Positions 20,874 to 30,829 of a stretch of 64,000 nt of DNA are shown piece after piece. The first letter of the stretch is position 1, and every line of letters starts with the position of its first letter. The translations under genes were made by a program, and so were the position numbers. Source of the stretch: Rhynchopus euleeides (Eukaryota > Euglenozoa > Diplonemea > Diplonemida > Diplonemidae); NCBI GenBank assembly GCA_963210315.1, contig OY723292.1, positions 1,364,001 through 1,428,000 of the forward strand, given 5' to 3'. The notes under the pieces are model-generated. The model was not told where the DNA came from and searched no databases. It was given only the letters and a program-made list of their open reading frames with translations.

Positions 20874-22769
20874 ATGGGGGCAGGAAATGACACCTTCCCG
20901 CAGGCGACTGCACCGCCGCTCGGGAAGTGCATGGGGTGCGAGAAGGATGCAGCATCAGTGTGTCACTTCTGCAGGGACAGCGGTGTGACGGGGTGCTTCT
21001 GCGGTGACGCGTGTTTTGCAGCAGCGCATCCCCTCAACGCGATTGCAGAGGCACACCGCTCGAGGTTCCACCCGATCACGGAAGAGCACATGCTGGAGGT
21101 GTGTGGGGTTCACAACCAGCCTACAGACATGGTGTGCATGCATGAGGGGTGTGCGTCTCAGCTCCTGTGCATGCGGTGTGTGTCGTTGGATGCACACGAA
21201 GGCCACATCATCAAACACGTCGACGATGCGTTCCTCCCGACGAAGAGGGCGGTGCGTGCACAGCTTGACGCCATGCAGGCACAGCTGGCGGGGGCACACG
21301 AGAGATACACGTGTGCGGTGGCGACGCTGGATCATCTTGCTTCCAACTTCGACACGGAGCAGGCGGCGGTGCAGGTGCACTTCGACACGGCGGTGCTTGC
21401 ACACAAGGAGGGCGACCAGCGGTGCGATGTTGCGGATGAGGAGGAGGAACTGCGTGGGAGGTTGTACCACGAGGCACGTGTGCGCAAGAAGCAGCTGCGT
21501 GCAAACATTCAACTGCAACAGGAGGAGCGCCTCGTGAGGCAGGGCATCGCCGCCACACACGAGCTGCTGCACGAGAAGTACCTTCGTCTGTTCCGTGCAC
21601 GTCAACACATCATCCTGTGCGCACACTACATCAAACAGCTGACTCCAGTGGTGCCACAGCTGGAGGCGACACTCGCCCTGCCTGAGAAGATGCCACGCAA
21701 GCTGCAGCATTGCAGTGCACGGCTGAGCGCCCTGTGCACTGCGGAGGCGGTCCCTCCTGAGTGCTGCGTCAGTGTAGTTGTCCCATCCGTCCGCATGCTG
21801 GTGAAAGCTCCTGCTGAGTACGATACTCAGAGATTCCCGGTAGCGGGCCTTGTCGAGAGCGTAGCACTGTCACCCTGTGGGAGGCTGTGCTGTGTTGGTA
21901 CTTCTGAAGGCAGCGGCGGGTTCGTGTACGACACCGCCACTGCAGAGAAGGTGGCGTTGTTGTCGTATGACAACTTTTCTCTATTCTGCGTTGCGTTCTC
22001 GAGATGTGGGAAGTGGCTTGCCTCTGCTTCACAGGATATGACAGTTTCTGTGTTCTGCACAGCGACGTGGCAACGCATCCACAGGCTTCAAGGACACAGT
22101 CGTGAAGTATATTCAGCAGCGTGGACACACAAAGGTCGTCTGGTGACAGGGTCAGAAGACAAGTCACTGCGTGTGTGGGATGTTGTGCGGGGTGTGCGCA
22201 CCCGTAAAGCGAAACACGCTGTGTGTGATTCCATCTCTACCATCGCAGTGTCACGCACAAGCATCTTCGCCACAGCACCCAAGAACAACACTATACACGA
22301 GTACGATGTCAAGACCCTGCAGCACACACACAGCCTCGTCGGTCATGCCGAACACGTGCCTCAAGTTACCCTCACCACGGACGAGACACAGCTGGTGTCG
22401 TGTTCACTTGACAAATCCGTGAAGGTTTGGTGCACGACCACACGCACCTGCCTGCTGACGATGGGGTGTGGACTGGATCAGAATCCCCCGAAGAGGGCTT
22501 GCACGGACACAGGGAATTTTTTTAGTGTATCTGTCTCGCAGCAGGGCGACATGGTGGTGGTGGCGAGCGAGACGAAAGCACACATCTTGAAACTCAGCAC
22601 AGGGGAGCGCGTGGGCACACTGCCTGTGTTGCAGTGCTATGCTGTCGCACTGAGCACCTGTGGCAGGTGGGTCTTCACGGGTGGGGAGGGGCAGGTGCAG
22701 GTGACTGCTGTCGCCACATGCAACCCTGTCGATACCGAACTCTTTTCCGAGTCCTTTTGGTGTGAATGA
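20874..22769 (+). CDS. C6H2/MYND-like zinc finger, B-box, coiled-coil and WD40 protein, paralogue 2
   Basis: This 631-residue paralogue has the same order of domains: finger (CMGCEKDAASVCHFC to the CFCGDACF segment), B-box (CGVHNQPTDMVC to about residue 110), coiled coil and a WD40 propeller of about seven blades. Its coiled coil (SNFDTEQ) groups with paralogue 1, but its hinge (YIKQLTPVVPQLE) groups with paralogue 4. Blade loops differ from all the others, for example GHSREVYSAAW where the others have GHTDEVMA, GHTGEVSA or GHTDHVYS. An insertion near residues 534-548 (GCGLDQNPPKRACTD) lengthens one blade. It has no intron. A protein-binding role is likely; the partner is unknown. Confidence 0.85.
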   Translation: MGAGNDTFPQATAPPLGKCMGCEKDAASVCHFCRDSGVTGCFCGDACFAAAHPLNAIAEAHRSRFHPITEEHMLEVCGVHNQPTDMVCMHEGCASQLLCMRCVSLDAHEGHIIKHVDDAFLPTKRAVRAQLDAMQAQLAGAHERYTCAVATLDHLASNFDTEQAAVQVHFDTAVLAHKEGDQRCDVADEEEELRGRLYHEARVRKKQLRANIQLQQEERLVRQGIAATHELLHEKYLRLFRARQHIILCAHYIKQLTPVVPQLEATLALPEKMPRKLQHCSARLSALCTAEAVPPECCVSVVVPSVRMLVKAPAEYDTQRFPVAGLVESVALSPCGRLCCVGTSEGSGGFVYDTATAEKVALLSYDNFSLFCVAFSRCGKWLASASQDMTVSVFCTATWQRIHRLQGHSREVYSAAWTHKGRLVTGSEDKSLRVWDVVRGVRTRKAKHAVCDSISTIAVSRTSIFATAPKNNTIHEYDVKTLQHTHSLVGHAEHVPQVTLTTDETQLVSCSLDKSVKVWCTTTRTCLLTMGCGLDQNPPKRACTDTGNFFSVSVSQQGDMVVVASETKAHILKLSTGERVGTLPVLQCYAVALSTCGRWVFTGGEGQVQVTAVATCNPVDTELFSESFWCE

Positions 22770-23200
22770 TGTTCTCTCTCTTCGTCCAGAAGAAATCTCC
22801 CGAGTGCAAGAGGGAGTTGCTGGTTTGCTTGGAATGCCACAAGCAAACAGACCCCCAAACACCCCCCCCTCCCCTAGAACACTGATATTCGTACAGTATG
22901 TACCCCTCGCGCTAAGATCCCGTAGAAGCAACAGTAGAACCGCCGGTGCTCGTCCCACCGAACAACACGCGCGCAGGCAGCCGCCCCCCTCCCCCCCCTC
23001 CCCCCACTCGGTAGAGATAACCCATTCATACCCATGCTGTTCCTCCGGACATCCTTTGAACTTCCCCAACATCCCCCACCCTCCCTCCACCCCACCCCTG
23101 CAGGCATTCTTTGTACCCCCCCCCTGCAGTTTCCCCATCAGGCTGATGACATGATTGACACACAGCCTGCACCACACGCCTTCCACGCCTCTAGCATATC
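22770..23200. other. intergenic region, pyrimidine-rich
   Basis: C-rich tracts fill about 22980-23130 ahead of the next gene. No separate gene or known element was seen. Confidence 0.45.
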
Positions 23201-26146
23201 ATGATGTCGCGGGCCACCTCGACTGGGCGGGGCCCACACGCTGCCGTGATGGATGCTATTCGGAAGGCCTGCGCCACGGGGGGCGGCAGCGGCAGGCGGA
23301 ACCGCGCCGCCTGGCTGCGGGAGGCTGAGCGCGCAGCGGTGTCCGCGTCGCCCCACATGTCAGCGGAGGACAAGGCGCTCGCCGTGTCGCGCTTCTGCGA
23401 GACCCGCATCCGCAGCGACGCGCTGCTGGGGGCTGTCGAGGCGCAGCTGCTGCGCACCCTCCCCGCAGGCAGGCAGCTGGCACGGAAGGAGGCGGAGCCG
23501 CTGTCGAGCTTCCTCCACAGCGCCAGCTCTGTCGCCTACCCCTCCGCCTCGCTGTACGCCGCCATCGCACACCGCCACAGCGAGCCGGGCGGCGGCAGCC
23601 ACCCTGCCCTGCCACCACACACCCTGCTGCTCGCCTTCAACGCGCACCAGGGCCTCCACGCCTGGGGCGGCGCAGCCGCCCCAGCCGCGCGACCCCTGCT
23701 CCTTGCGACGGCACAGATCCTGCGGGATGAAGTCCGCAGCTTGACGGTGCGGCGTGCGAGCGGCAGCCCTGCGCAGCAGGGGGGTGTGGGTGGGGGTGTG
23801 GGTGTGGGGGTGCCGCCCCCGCCCCCGCCGCCCTGCCCCGATGAGGCGCTGCGGCGGGCCGCCGCCGCGGCGGCCGCGTGCTGCAACCTGGAGGCTGGGC
23901 AGCGGGAGGTGGTGGAGGCAGAGAGAGAGGAGGCAGCGGTGGCGGCGCGGGGCGCCGCCTTCTCCTACGACCTGCTGCTGCGCAGGGCGGGGGGTGGGGG
24001 TGGGGGTGGCGTGAAGGTGGCGGAGGGGGGTGTGCCCGCCCCCCCGCCAGACTGCGCGGCGGGGTTGATGGGCGGCGTGCGGGTTGCGGTGGATGCGTCT
24101 ATCGCATGCGCCCTGGATGCCGCAGGCAGCCCCCCTGCGGGGGGCGGGGGTGGCGGCGGTGGTGGTGCTGCACACCCGATACCCTCTCCTGTGCTGCTGG
24201 AGGCGGTGCTGGCAACGGCTGCTGGCCTGCAAGGCGCGGCGTGTGGGGGTGGCGCCATCCCCCCCGACGCTGCTGCGGTGCGGCGGGCCGCTGTGCTGCG
24301 GCTGCAGGCGCTGTGTGCGTCGCCCCCTCTCTCCCCCGCTGCATGCGCCGACACCCTCCGCGTGGCGGGCGCGGCAGCCCTGGCATATTCACAGCAGGCA
24401 CAGCATGCCGCAGCATGCGGGGATGCACCCCACTTCAACCCTACCCCCGCATGCACACACGCCACCGCCCTGCTCCGCCACCTCACACCAACCCCGGGCA
24501 GCGGTGTTGCCTCTGCGGCAGGCACACCCGCCCTCACCATGCGGCTGCTGACCGAGGCGCTCGTCTTCCTCCACAGGGTGGGGCACCTCACTGCCACATC
24601 AGGCGACGCCGAGACACCACCCTGCCAGGCGCTGCACCGTGCGGTGGGAGAGTCGCTACGCCACCTCTACCTGCAGGGGCAGAGCACCACCACCACGGAG
24701 GCTGCCCCAACCCACCCGGCGTCAGCACATGCTGGGCGTGGCGACAGCGCAGCCCTGCTGGGTGTGCTGTGGGCCTCGCTTGGCGTGGAGCTCGGCATCC
24801 CGCGCGACGCCCTGTGGGACGACGTGGCTGCGCAGGGGCTGCAGCGCGCGTGCCTGGGCTGGCCTGCTGTGGGCGGGGCGGGGGGACCACCCCCCGCGGC
24901 CCGCGCGCCGGGTGGCGGGGGGAGGTGCCTGCTGCCCGGGGTGCCGGACAAGCGTGCGGCGCTGCGCGGGCTGCTGCCGGCACTCGCGAGGGTGTCACGC
25001 GAGGACTTCCCGCCGGGCTCCCCCATCCTGAGCCTCGACATGCGGCTGCTGTGCGCAGGCGTCGTGCCCTACATTCCTGCCGCTGCTGCGGGGCTGATGG
25101 AGCTTGCCTCCGGGGGCGCAGGGGCTGCGGGCGGAGGCGCTGCCGAGCTGCAGACAGCAGCAGCAGCAGGGGCGCAGCTGCAGGCCACACCTCAGCCCTC
25201 CGAGGCAGAAGGGTTGCTGCGGAGGGTGTTCGGCCCGGGGCTACGCGGCGGACACGGCGCAGGCAGGGGGGGGCCTGCAGAGGGGCGTGATGCCGGTGGT
25301 GTGTGTCGCAGTGCTGCAGGAGAGGGTCTGCCGCAGCTGCTGCATGTGGCGTCGGTGGTGTCGGCTGCGGCGTCGCGGTTCGCTCCCCTGCTGCCTGCTG
25401 GGGTGCGGCATGCTGCGTGCGAGAGGGTTGCTGCTGTCGCCTCTGCCCTGCGGGCAGAGGTGGTGGCATGCCGTGGTGCTGAAGAGGGTGGTGCAGATGT
25501 GCTTCACATGCAGCACCCGCGTGTGGCACGCCACCTGCTGCAGGCCGCTGCGGTGTGTGTCACGCATGCCTCGGTGGGGCACGTCGAGGGTGGCGGTGGC
25601 GGTGCTGCCTCCAGCCAGGCCCTGGCAGGGCTGTGCACGCTGGTGGTCGGGGAGGCGCTCCCTGCGCTGCAGGCTGGGCAGGCGCAGTGTGCGGTGAGCG
25701 CGTTGCACGATGCCAGCGTGGCGGCGTGGGTGGCGGCCGTGGTGCTGATGCGGCACGACGCTGCCCCGGCGCTGCACAGCCTCGGGCTGCCGCTGCTGAT
25801 GAAGGCGTGGCGAGCTGCAGGGGCGGGCGTGGCTGCTGGGCACGCCGCACGTCTGCCCGTCGCCAGCTGCGCACAGCTGCTGTGGGCGCTGGTGTCCCGC
25901 GTCGCGCTGCTGGGCATCGACACGGCGCTGTGCTCGCCACTGCTGGCGCGGTGTGCGGAGGGTGCCGGCGATCTGCCCAGCAGGCTGCTGGTGCACCTGC
26001 ACCTCGCCCTGGTCACGGCGGGTATCGAGTGCCCGGCACTGCAGGCAGAGATCGGGGCCAGGGTGCAGCAGCGTGTGCTGGACAGGCACCGCCTCGTGTC
26101 CCAGGCACTGCTGGACGGGGTGATGCACCCGCCCGTGGTGCCCTGA
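23201..26146 (+). CDS. large Ala/Gly-rich helical protein, unknown function
   Basis: A single open frame of 981 residues with strongly GC-rich third positions and no intron. It has long amphipathic helices broken by glycine- and proline-rich linkers (about residues 185-215 and 260-275). Recurring leucine- and alanine-rich helix pairs, such as LLWALVSRVALLGID and LLVHLHLALVTAGIE near the C-terminus, give the look of an alpha-solenoid. Organellar RNA-binding repeat families such as OPR or FASTK-like proteins can look like this, but I see no RAP domain and no firm match. Two ATG codons open the frame (23201 and 23204). I do not assign a function. Confidence 0.7.
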   Translation: MMSRATSTGRGPHAAVMDAIRKACATGGGSGRRNRAAWLREAERAAVSASPHMSAEDKALAVSRFCETRIRSDALLGAVEAQLLRTLPAGRQLARKEAEPLSSFLHSASSVAYPSASLYAAIAHRHSEPGGGSHPALPPHTLLLAFNAHQGLHAWGGAAAPAARPLLLATAQILRDEVRSLTVRRASGSPAQQGGVGGGVGVGVPPPPPPPCPDEALRRAAAAAAACCNLEAGQREVVEAEREEAAVAARGAAFSYDLLLRRAGGGGGGGVKVAEGGVPAPPPDCAAGLMGGVRVAVDASIACALDAAGSPPAGGGGGGGGGAAHPIPSPVLLEAVLATAAGLQGAACGGGAIPPDAAAVRRAAVLRLQALCASPPLSPAACADTLRVAGAAALAYSQQAQHAAACGDAPHFNPTPACTHATALLRHLTPTPGSGVASAAGTPALTMRLLTEALVFLHRVGHLTATSGDAETPPCQALHRAVGESLRHLYLQGQSTTTTEAAPTHPASAHAGRGDSAALLGVLWASLGVELGIPRDALWDDVAAQGLQRACLGWPAVGGAGGPPPAARAPGGGGRCLLPGVPDKRAALRGLLPALARVSREDFPPGSPILSLDMRLLCAGVVPYIPAAAAGLMELASGGAGAAGGGAAELQTAAAAGAQLQATPQPSEAEGLLRRVFGPGLRGGHGAGRGGPAEGRDAGGVCRSAAGEGLPQLLHVASVVSAAASRFAPLLPAGVRHAACERVAAVASALRAEVVACRGAEEGGADVLHMQHPRVARHLLQAAAVCVTHASVGHVEGGGGGAASSQALAGLCTLVVGEALPALQAGQAQCAVSALHDASVAAWVAAVVLMRHDAAPALHSLGLPLLMKAWRAAGAGVAAGHAARLPVASCAQLLWALVSRVALLGIDTALCSPLLARCAEGAGDLPSRLLVHLHLALVTAGIECPALQAEIGARVQQRVLDRHRLVSQALLDGVMHPPVVP

Positions 26147-26488
26147 GGCTGGGGTGCAGTCCTGTCATGCTTCCTCTCTGTGTGTCTTCAGCTGGAAGTA
26201 CTCCGTGGGTGTGTGTGTCACACAAGCCGCACCAGAGCTCTGCACTGACTTCGGAGGGATGCAGAGGTGGTGTGAGCTGGGTGCCCTGTGCTATCCAGGG
26301 TACTCCTGTGGTGGTGGTCCTGTCACGTGGCACTCGCATCTTGCCACACGTGGTGGTGTGGAGCACGTGCATGTAGTGCAGCAGTGTCCTGCTTGCTAGC
26401 TCTGCCCTGTGCCTGCCGTACCCTTGCAGTGCCTCGCACGGCAGGGCTGTGCCCTGCAGAAGAGGCGGCATGCAGCGTGCTGTGGCAC

Positions 26489-26611
26489 ACTGAGGCAGCG
26501 AGCAGCCCTCCCGTCCCATCTGTGTTTGGTGCCACCCTGTGTTGCTGTCGCGTGCCAGTGCACACCACACATACAACACACCACACAAGCAATTCAGCAG
26601 GTAGACACGCA
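26489..26611 (+). promoter_or_regulatory. conserved upstream cassette of the third B-box/WD40 gene
   Basis: It begins CTGAGGCAGCGAGCAGCCCT and has the CTGTGTTTGGTGCCACCCTG core, then TGTTGCTGTCGCGTGCCAGTG and a CA-rich tract. Further upstream, CCTCGCACGGCAGGGCTGTG (about 26431-26450) is also shared with the region before the DUF4116 gene. Confidence 0.65.
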
Positions 26612-28432
26612 ATGAGGGCGGGTACCGACACCTTCCCGCAGGCAACTTCGCCGCTACCCGGGAAGTGCATGGTGTGCGAGAAGGATGCAGCATCAGTGTG
26701 CCACATCTGCAGGGACAGCGGTGTGACGGGGTGCTTCTGCGGTGACGCGTGTTTTGCAGCAGCGCATCCCCTCAACGCGATTGCAGAGGCACACCGCCCC
26801 AGGTTCCACCCGATCACGGAAGAGCACATGCTGGAGGTGTGTGGGGTTCACAACCAGCGTGCGGACATGGTGTGCATGCATGAGGGGTGTGCGTCTCAGC
26901 TCCTGTGCATGCGGTGTGTGTCGTTGGATGCACACGAAGGCCACATCATCAAACACGTCGACGATGCGTTCCACCCGACGAAGAGGGCGGTGCGTGCACA
27001 GCTCGACACCGTGCAGGCACAGCTGGCGGAGGCACGCGAGAGATACACACGTGCGGTGGCGACGCTGGATCATCTTACTGACAACTTCGATACGGAGCAG
27101 GCGGCGGTGCAGGTGCACTTCGACACGGTGGTGCTTGTACACAAGGAGGGCGGCCAGCGGTGCGATGTTGCGGATGAGGAAGAGGAACTGCGTGTGATGT
27201 TGTACCTGCACGAGGCACGTGCGCGCAAGAAGCAGCTGCGTGCGACGCCACACCTGCAACAGGAGGAGCGCCTCGTGAGGCAGGGCATCGCCGCCACACA
27301 CGAGCTGCTGCACGAGAAGTACCTTCGTCTGTTCCGTGCACGTGAACACATCATCCTGTGCGAACACTACATCAACCCGCGTGCCATACTGGAGTCACAG
27401 CTGGAGGCGGCACTCGCCCTGCCTGAGAAGATGCCACGCACGCTGCAGCATCGCAGTGCACGGCTGAGCGCCCTGTGCACTGCGGAGGCGGTCCCTCCTG
27501 ACTCCTGCGTCAGTGTTGATGTCCCATCCGTCCATGTTGCGGTGAAGGCTCCTGCTGTGTACGATACTGAAGGGTTAGGTGTTGCCAGCGTGGGACTGTC
27601 ACCCTGTGGGAGGCTGTGCTGTGTTGGCACTTCTGAAGGTGACATGTTTGTGTACGACACGACCACTGCAGAGAAGGTGGTGCAGTTGGAGCATGGCGAC
27701 TCTTTTCATGACTGCGTTGCGTTCTCGAGATGTGGGAAGTGGCTTGCCTCTCCTTCGCGTGACAAGACAGTTGCTGTGTTCTGCACAGCGACGTGGCAAC
27801 GCATCCACACGCTGCAAGGCCACACTGGCGAGGTTTCTGCAGCAGCATGGACCCACACAGGTCGTCTGGTGACAGGGTCAGAAGACCAGTCACTGCGTGT
27901 GTGGGATGTTGTGCAGGGTGTGTGTGCAGATGAACTGAAAGACGTGGCGCCTGCTGACTTCTTCGGTGTCGCAGTGTCACACACAAGCATCTTTGACACA
28001 TCACCCGCTGATGAGACGATACACGAGTGGGACGTCAACACCCTGCAGCACACACACAGCCTCGTGGGTCATACCGAATTGGTTGTTCAAGTTTCCCTCA
28101 CCACGGACGAGACACAGCTGGTGTCGTGTTCATTCGACAAATCCGTGAAGGTGTGGTGCACGACCACACGCACCTGCCTGTCTACTCTGTGGACAGCCAC
28201 AGAACTACTGCTTCGTGTAGCCCTATCGCAGCAGGGCAATGTCGTGGCAGTGGCGGGCGAGACGCAGGTGCACCTTCTGAAGCTCAGCACAGGGGAGCGT
28301 GTGGGCACGCTGCCTGGATCGGAGTCTTCTGCTGTCGCACTGAGCACCTGTGGCAGGTGGGCGTTCACGACCCGGAAGGGGCATGTGCAGGTGACTGCTG
28401 TCGCCACATGCACCAACGTTGTGGGTGTGTAG
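26612..28432 (+). CDS. C6H2/MYND-like zinc finger, B-box, coiled-coil and WD40 protein, paralogue 3
   Basis: The start at 26612 (MRAGTDTFPQATS) aligns with the paralogues and gives 606 residues; a longer in-frame extension upstream runs through the cassette and is unlikely to be coding. The finger (CMVCEKDAASVCHIC), B-box, coiled coil and WD40 propeller are all present. The coiled coil (TDNFDTEQ, ATPHLQQEERL) groups with paralogue 4, the hinge (YINPRAILESQLE) with paralogue 1, and the first propeller blades (VDVPSVHVAVKAP) again with paralogue 4. The C-terminus ends right after the last blade (ATCTNVVGV). No intron was seen. Partners and function are unknown. Confidence 0.85.
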   Translation: MRAGTDTFPQATSPLPGKCMVCEKDAASVCHICRDSGVTGCFCGDACFAAAHPLNAIAEAHRPRFHPITEEHMLEVCGVHNQRADMVCMHEGCASQLLCMRCVSLDAHEGHIIKHVDDAFHPTKRAVRAQLDTVQAQLAEARERYTRAVATLDHLTDNFDTEQAAVQVHFDTVVLVHKEGGQRCDVADEEEELRVMLYLHEARARKKQLRATPHLQQEERLVRQGIAATHELLHEKYLRLFRAREHIILCEHYINPRAILESQLEAALALPEKMPRTLQHRSARLSALCTAEAVPPDSCVSVDVPSVHVAVKAPAVYDTEGLGVASVGLSPCGRLCCVGTSEGDMFVYDTTTAEKVVQLEHGDSFHDCVAFSRCGKWLASPSRDKTVAVFCTATWQRIHTLQGHTGEVSAAAWTHTGRLVTGSEDQSLRVWDVVQGVCADELKDVAPADFFGVAVSHTSIFDTSPADETIHEWDVNTLQHTHSLVGHTELVVQVSLTTDETQLVSCSFDKSVKVWCTTTRTCLSTLWTATELLLRVALSQQGNVVAVAGETQVHLLKLSTGERVGTLPGSESSAVALSTCGRWAFTTRKGHVQVTAVATCTNVVGV

Positions 28433-28978
28433 TCCGTGTCTTCTCGTGTGATTATGTCCCGTCGATGCTATGCGGGATCAAGTGTTCAGGCCGTCACAGT
28501 GACGGTGTAAGTAACCAGTTGGGCCATTTGCCCTGTGTTGCCTGTGCCAGGTCCCGATCTGTGACCAGTCTCACTCATATGCACTGCAGTCGCCCCGTAG
28601 AGCGTCTGCACCTGGCACTTTTGAACACGATTGATCAGGACATGCATTTGCCCCCCTGCCCTTCTCCCACCCTTCTGCAGCACTGCTTTTCAATCTCGCA
28701 CCACTTGATTGGATGTGGCAGTGGGTCTGCCACTGCACCCACCCTCAGACCCAACAAACATCTGAACACATATGTGCAAGCAAGACTGCTTGGAGATTCT
28801 CGCATTGCTTGTGAGGGTGTCTGCCTTGTCCGCAGCAACTGTCGACGATGATAATGTTGCTATTCATGCGACAACGCCTGCAAAGGTGTCACTGCGCTCG
28901 TTCGGCACCCTTGCTTCTGTTCCTTCGCTGCATTGACGCTTCACACTCAGTTGCTCATGATTGGCAGGTGGACACACA
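28433..28978. other. intergenic region with inverted dispersed motif
   Basis: No gene was seen. About 28880-28946 holds, on the minus strand, the dispersed words GCGAGTGCAG-like and GTGTGAAGCGTCAATGC. This takes the place of the upstream cassette that the other three WD40 paralogues have. Confidence 0.45.
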
Positions 28979-30829
28979 ATGGGAGTGGGAAACACTTTCC
29001 CGCAGGCGACTGCACCGCCACTCGGGAAGTGCATGGTGTGCGAGAAGGATGCATCAGCAGTGTGCCACTTCTGCAGGGACAGCGGTGTGACGGGGTGCTT
29101 CTGCGGTGACGCGTGTTTTGCAGCAGCGCATCCCATCAACGCGATTGCAGAGGCACACCGCCCCAGGTTCCACCCGATCACGGAAGAGCACATGCTGGAG
29201 GTGTGTGGGGTTCACAACCAGCCCGCGGACATGGTGTGCATGCATGAGGGGTGTGCGTCTCAGCTCCTGTGCATGCGGTGTGCGTCATCGGAGGCACACC
29301 GAGGCCACATCTTCCATCATGTCGACGATGCGTTCCACCCGACGAAGAGGGCGGTGCGTGCACACCTCGACACCGTGCAGGCACAGCTGGTGGAGGCACG
29401 TGAGAGATACACACGTGCGGTGGCGACGCTGGATCATCTTACTGACAACTTCGACACGGAGCAGGCGGCGGTGCAGGTGCACTTCGGCACGGTGGTGCTT
29501 GTACACAAGGAGGGCGACCAGCGGTGCGATGTTGCGGATGAGGAAGAGGAACTGCGTGGGAAGTTGTACCTGCACGAGGCACGTGCGCGCAAGAAGCAGC
29601 TGCGTGCGACGCCACACCTGCAACAGGAGGAGCGCCTCGTGAGGCAGGGCATCGCCGCCACACACGAGCTGCTGCACGAGAAGTACCTTCGTCTGTTCCG
29701 TGCACGTGAAGATATCATCCTGTGCGAACACTGCATCAAACAGCTGACTCCAGTGGTGCCACAGCTGGAGGCGGCACTCGCCCTGCCTGAGAAGATGCCA
29801 CGCACGCTGCAGCATCGCAGTGCACGGCTGAGCGCCCTGTGCACTGCGGAGGCGGTCCCTCCTGAGTCCTGCGTCAGTGTTGATGTCCCATCCGTTCATG
29901 TTGCGGTGAAGGCTCCTGCTGAGTACGATACTGAAGGGTTAGGTGTTGCCAGCGTGGGACTGTCACCCTGTGGGAGGCTGTGCTGTGTTGGCACTTCTGA
30001 AGGTGACATGTTTGTGTACGACACGACCACTGCAGAGAAGGTGGTGCAGTTGGAGCATGGCGACTCTCCTCATGACTGCGTTGCGTTCTCGAGATGTGGG
30101 AAGTGGCTTGCCTCTCCTTCGCGTGACAAGACAGTTGCTGTGTTCTGCACAGCGACGTGGGAGCGCATCCACACGCTGCAAGGCCACACTGACCATGTTT
30201 ATTCCGGAGCATGGACACACACAGGTCGTCTGGTGACAGGGTCAAGAGACGAGTCACTGCGTGTGTGGGATGTTGTGCAGGGTGTGTGTACCGATGAACT
30301 GAAGCAAGTTGTGCCTGCTGACTTCTTCGGCATCGCAGTGTCACACACAAGCATCTTCGCCACAGCACCCGACGATAAGACGATACACGAGTGGGACATC
30401 AACACCCTGCAGCACACACACAGCCTCGTGGGTCACACCGATGGCGTGCGTCAAGTTACCCTCACCACGGACGAGGCACAGTTGGTGTCGTGTTCATTCG
30501 ACAAATCCGTGAAGGTGTGGTGCACGACCACACGCACCTGCCTGTCTACTCTGTGGACAGACACATTCCTGCTGCGTATTGCGGTGTCGCGTGACATAGT
30601 GGCGGCGGTGGGGCAGGTGGGCTTCGACACGCCACGTGTTACGGTTCACCTTCTGAAGCTCAGCACAGGGGAGCGTGTGGACACACCTGCGTCGGAGTAT
30701 TGTGATGTCGCACTGAGCACCTGTGGCAGGTGGGTCTTCACGGGTGGGGAGGGGATGAGTAGCCCTGCGGACACACAGCCTTCGCTGTTGTCGCAGTGCC
30801 ACGCAGCGCTTGTTGGCTGGAACCCGTAG
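28979..30829 (+). CDS. C6H2/MYND-like zinc finger, B-box, coiled-coil and WD40 protein, paralogue 4
   Basis: The ATG at 28979 aligns with the family start (MGVGNTFPQATAPP) and gives 616 residues. It has the zinc finger (CMVCEKDASAVCHFC), B-box, coiled coil and propeller of the family. Long stretches of the first blades are identical to paralogue 3, while the hinge (CIKQLTPVVPQLE) matches paralogue 2. The last part departs from the others: after TGGEGM the frame runs into about 24 unrelated residues, so the final blade is cut short. The upstream cassette is absent, so this copy may be controlled differently. It has no intron. Confidence 0.85.
   Translation: MGVGNTFPQATAPPLGKCMVCEKDASAVCHFCRDSGVTGCFCGDACFAAAHPINAIAEAHRPRFHPITEEHMLEVCGVHNQPADMVCMHEGCASQLLCMRCASSEAHRGHIFHHVDDAFHPTKRAVRAHLDTVQAQLVEARERYTRAVATLDHLTDNFDTEQAAVQVHFGTVVLVHKEGDQRCDVADEEEELRGKLYLHEARARKKQLRATPHLQQEERLVRQGIAATHELLHEKYLRLFRAREDIILCEHCIKQLTPVVPQLEAALALPEKMPRTLQHRSARLSALCTAEAVPPESCVSVDVPSVHVAVKAPAEYDTEGLGVASVGLSPCGRLCCVGTSEGDMFVYDTTTAEKVVQLEHGDSPHDCVAFSRCGKWLASPSRDKTVAVFCTATWERIHTLQGHTDHVYSGAWTHTGRLVTGSRDESLRVWDVVQGVCTDELKQVVPADFFGIAVSHTSIFATAPDDKTIHEWDINTLQHTHSLVGHTDGVRQVTLTTDEAQLVSCSFDKSVKVWCTTTRTCLSTLWTDTFLLRIAVSRDIVAAVGQVGFDTPRVTVHLLKLSTGERVDTPASEYCDVALSTCGRWVFTGGEGMSSPADTQPSLLSQCHAALVGWNP

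Noticed and set aside
26288-26611. N-terminal extension of WD40 paralogue 3 through the upstream cassette
   Set aside because: The paralogues align only from 26612, and in paralogue 2 the cassette is in another phase with a stop.
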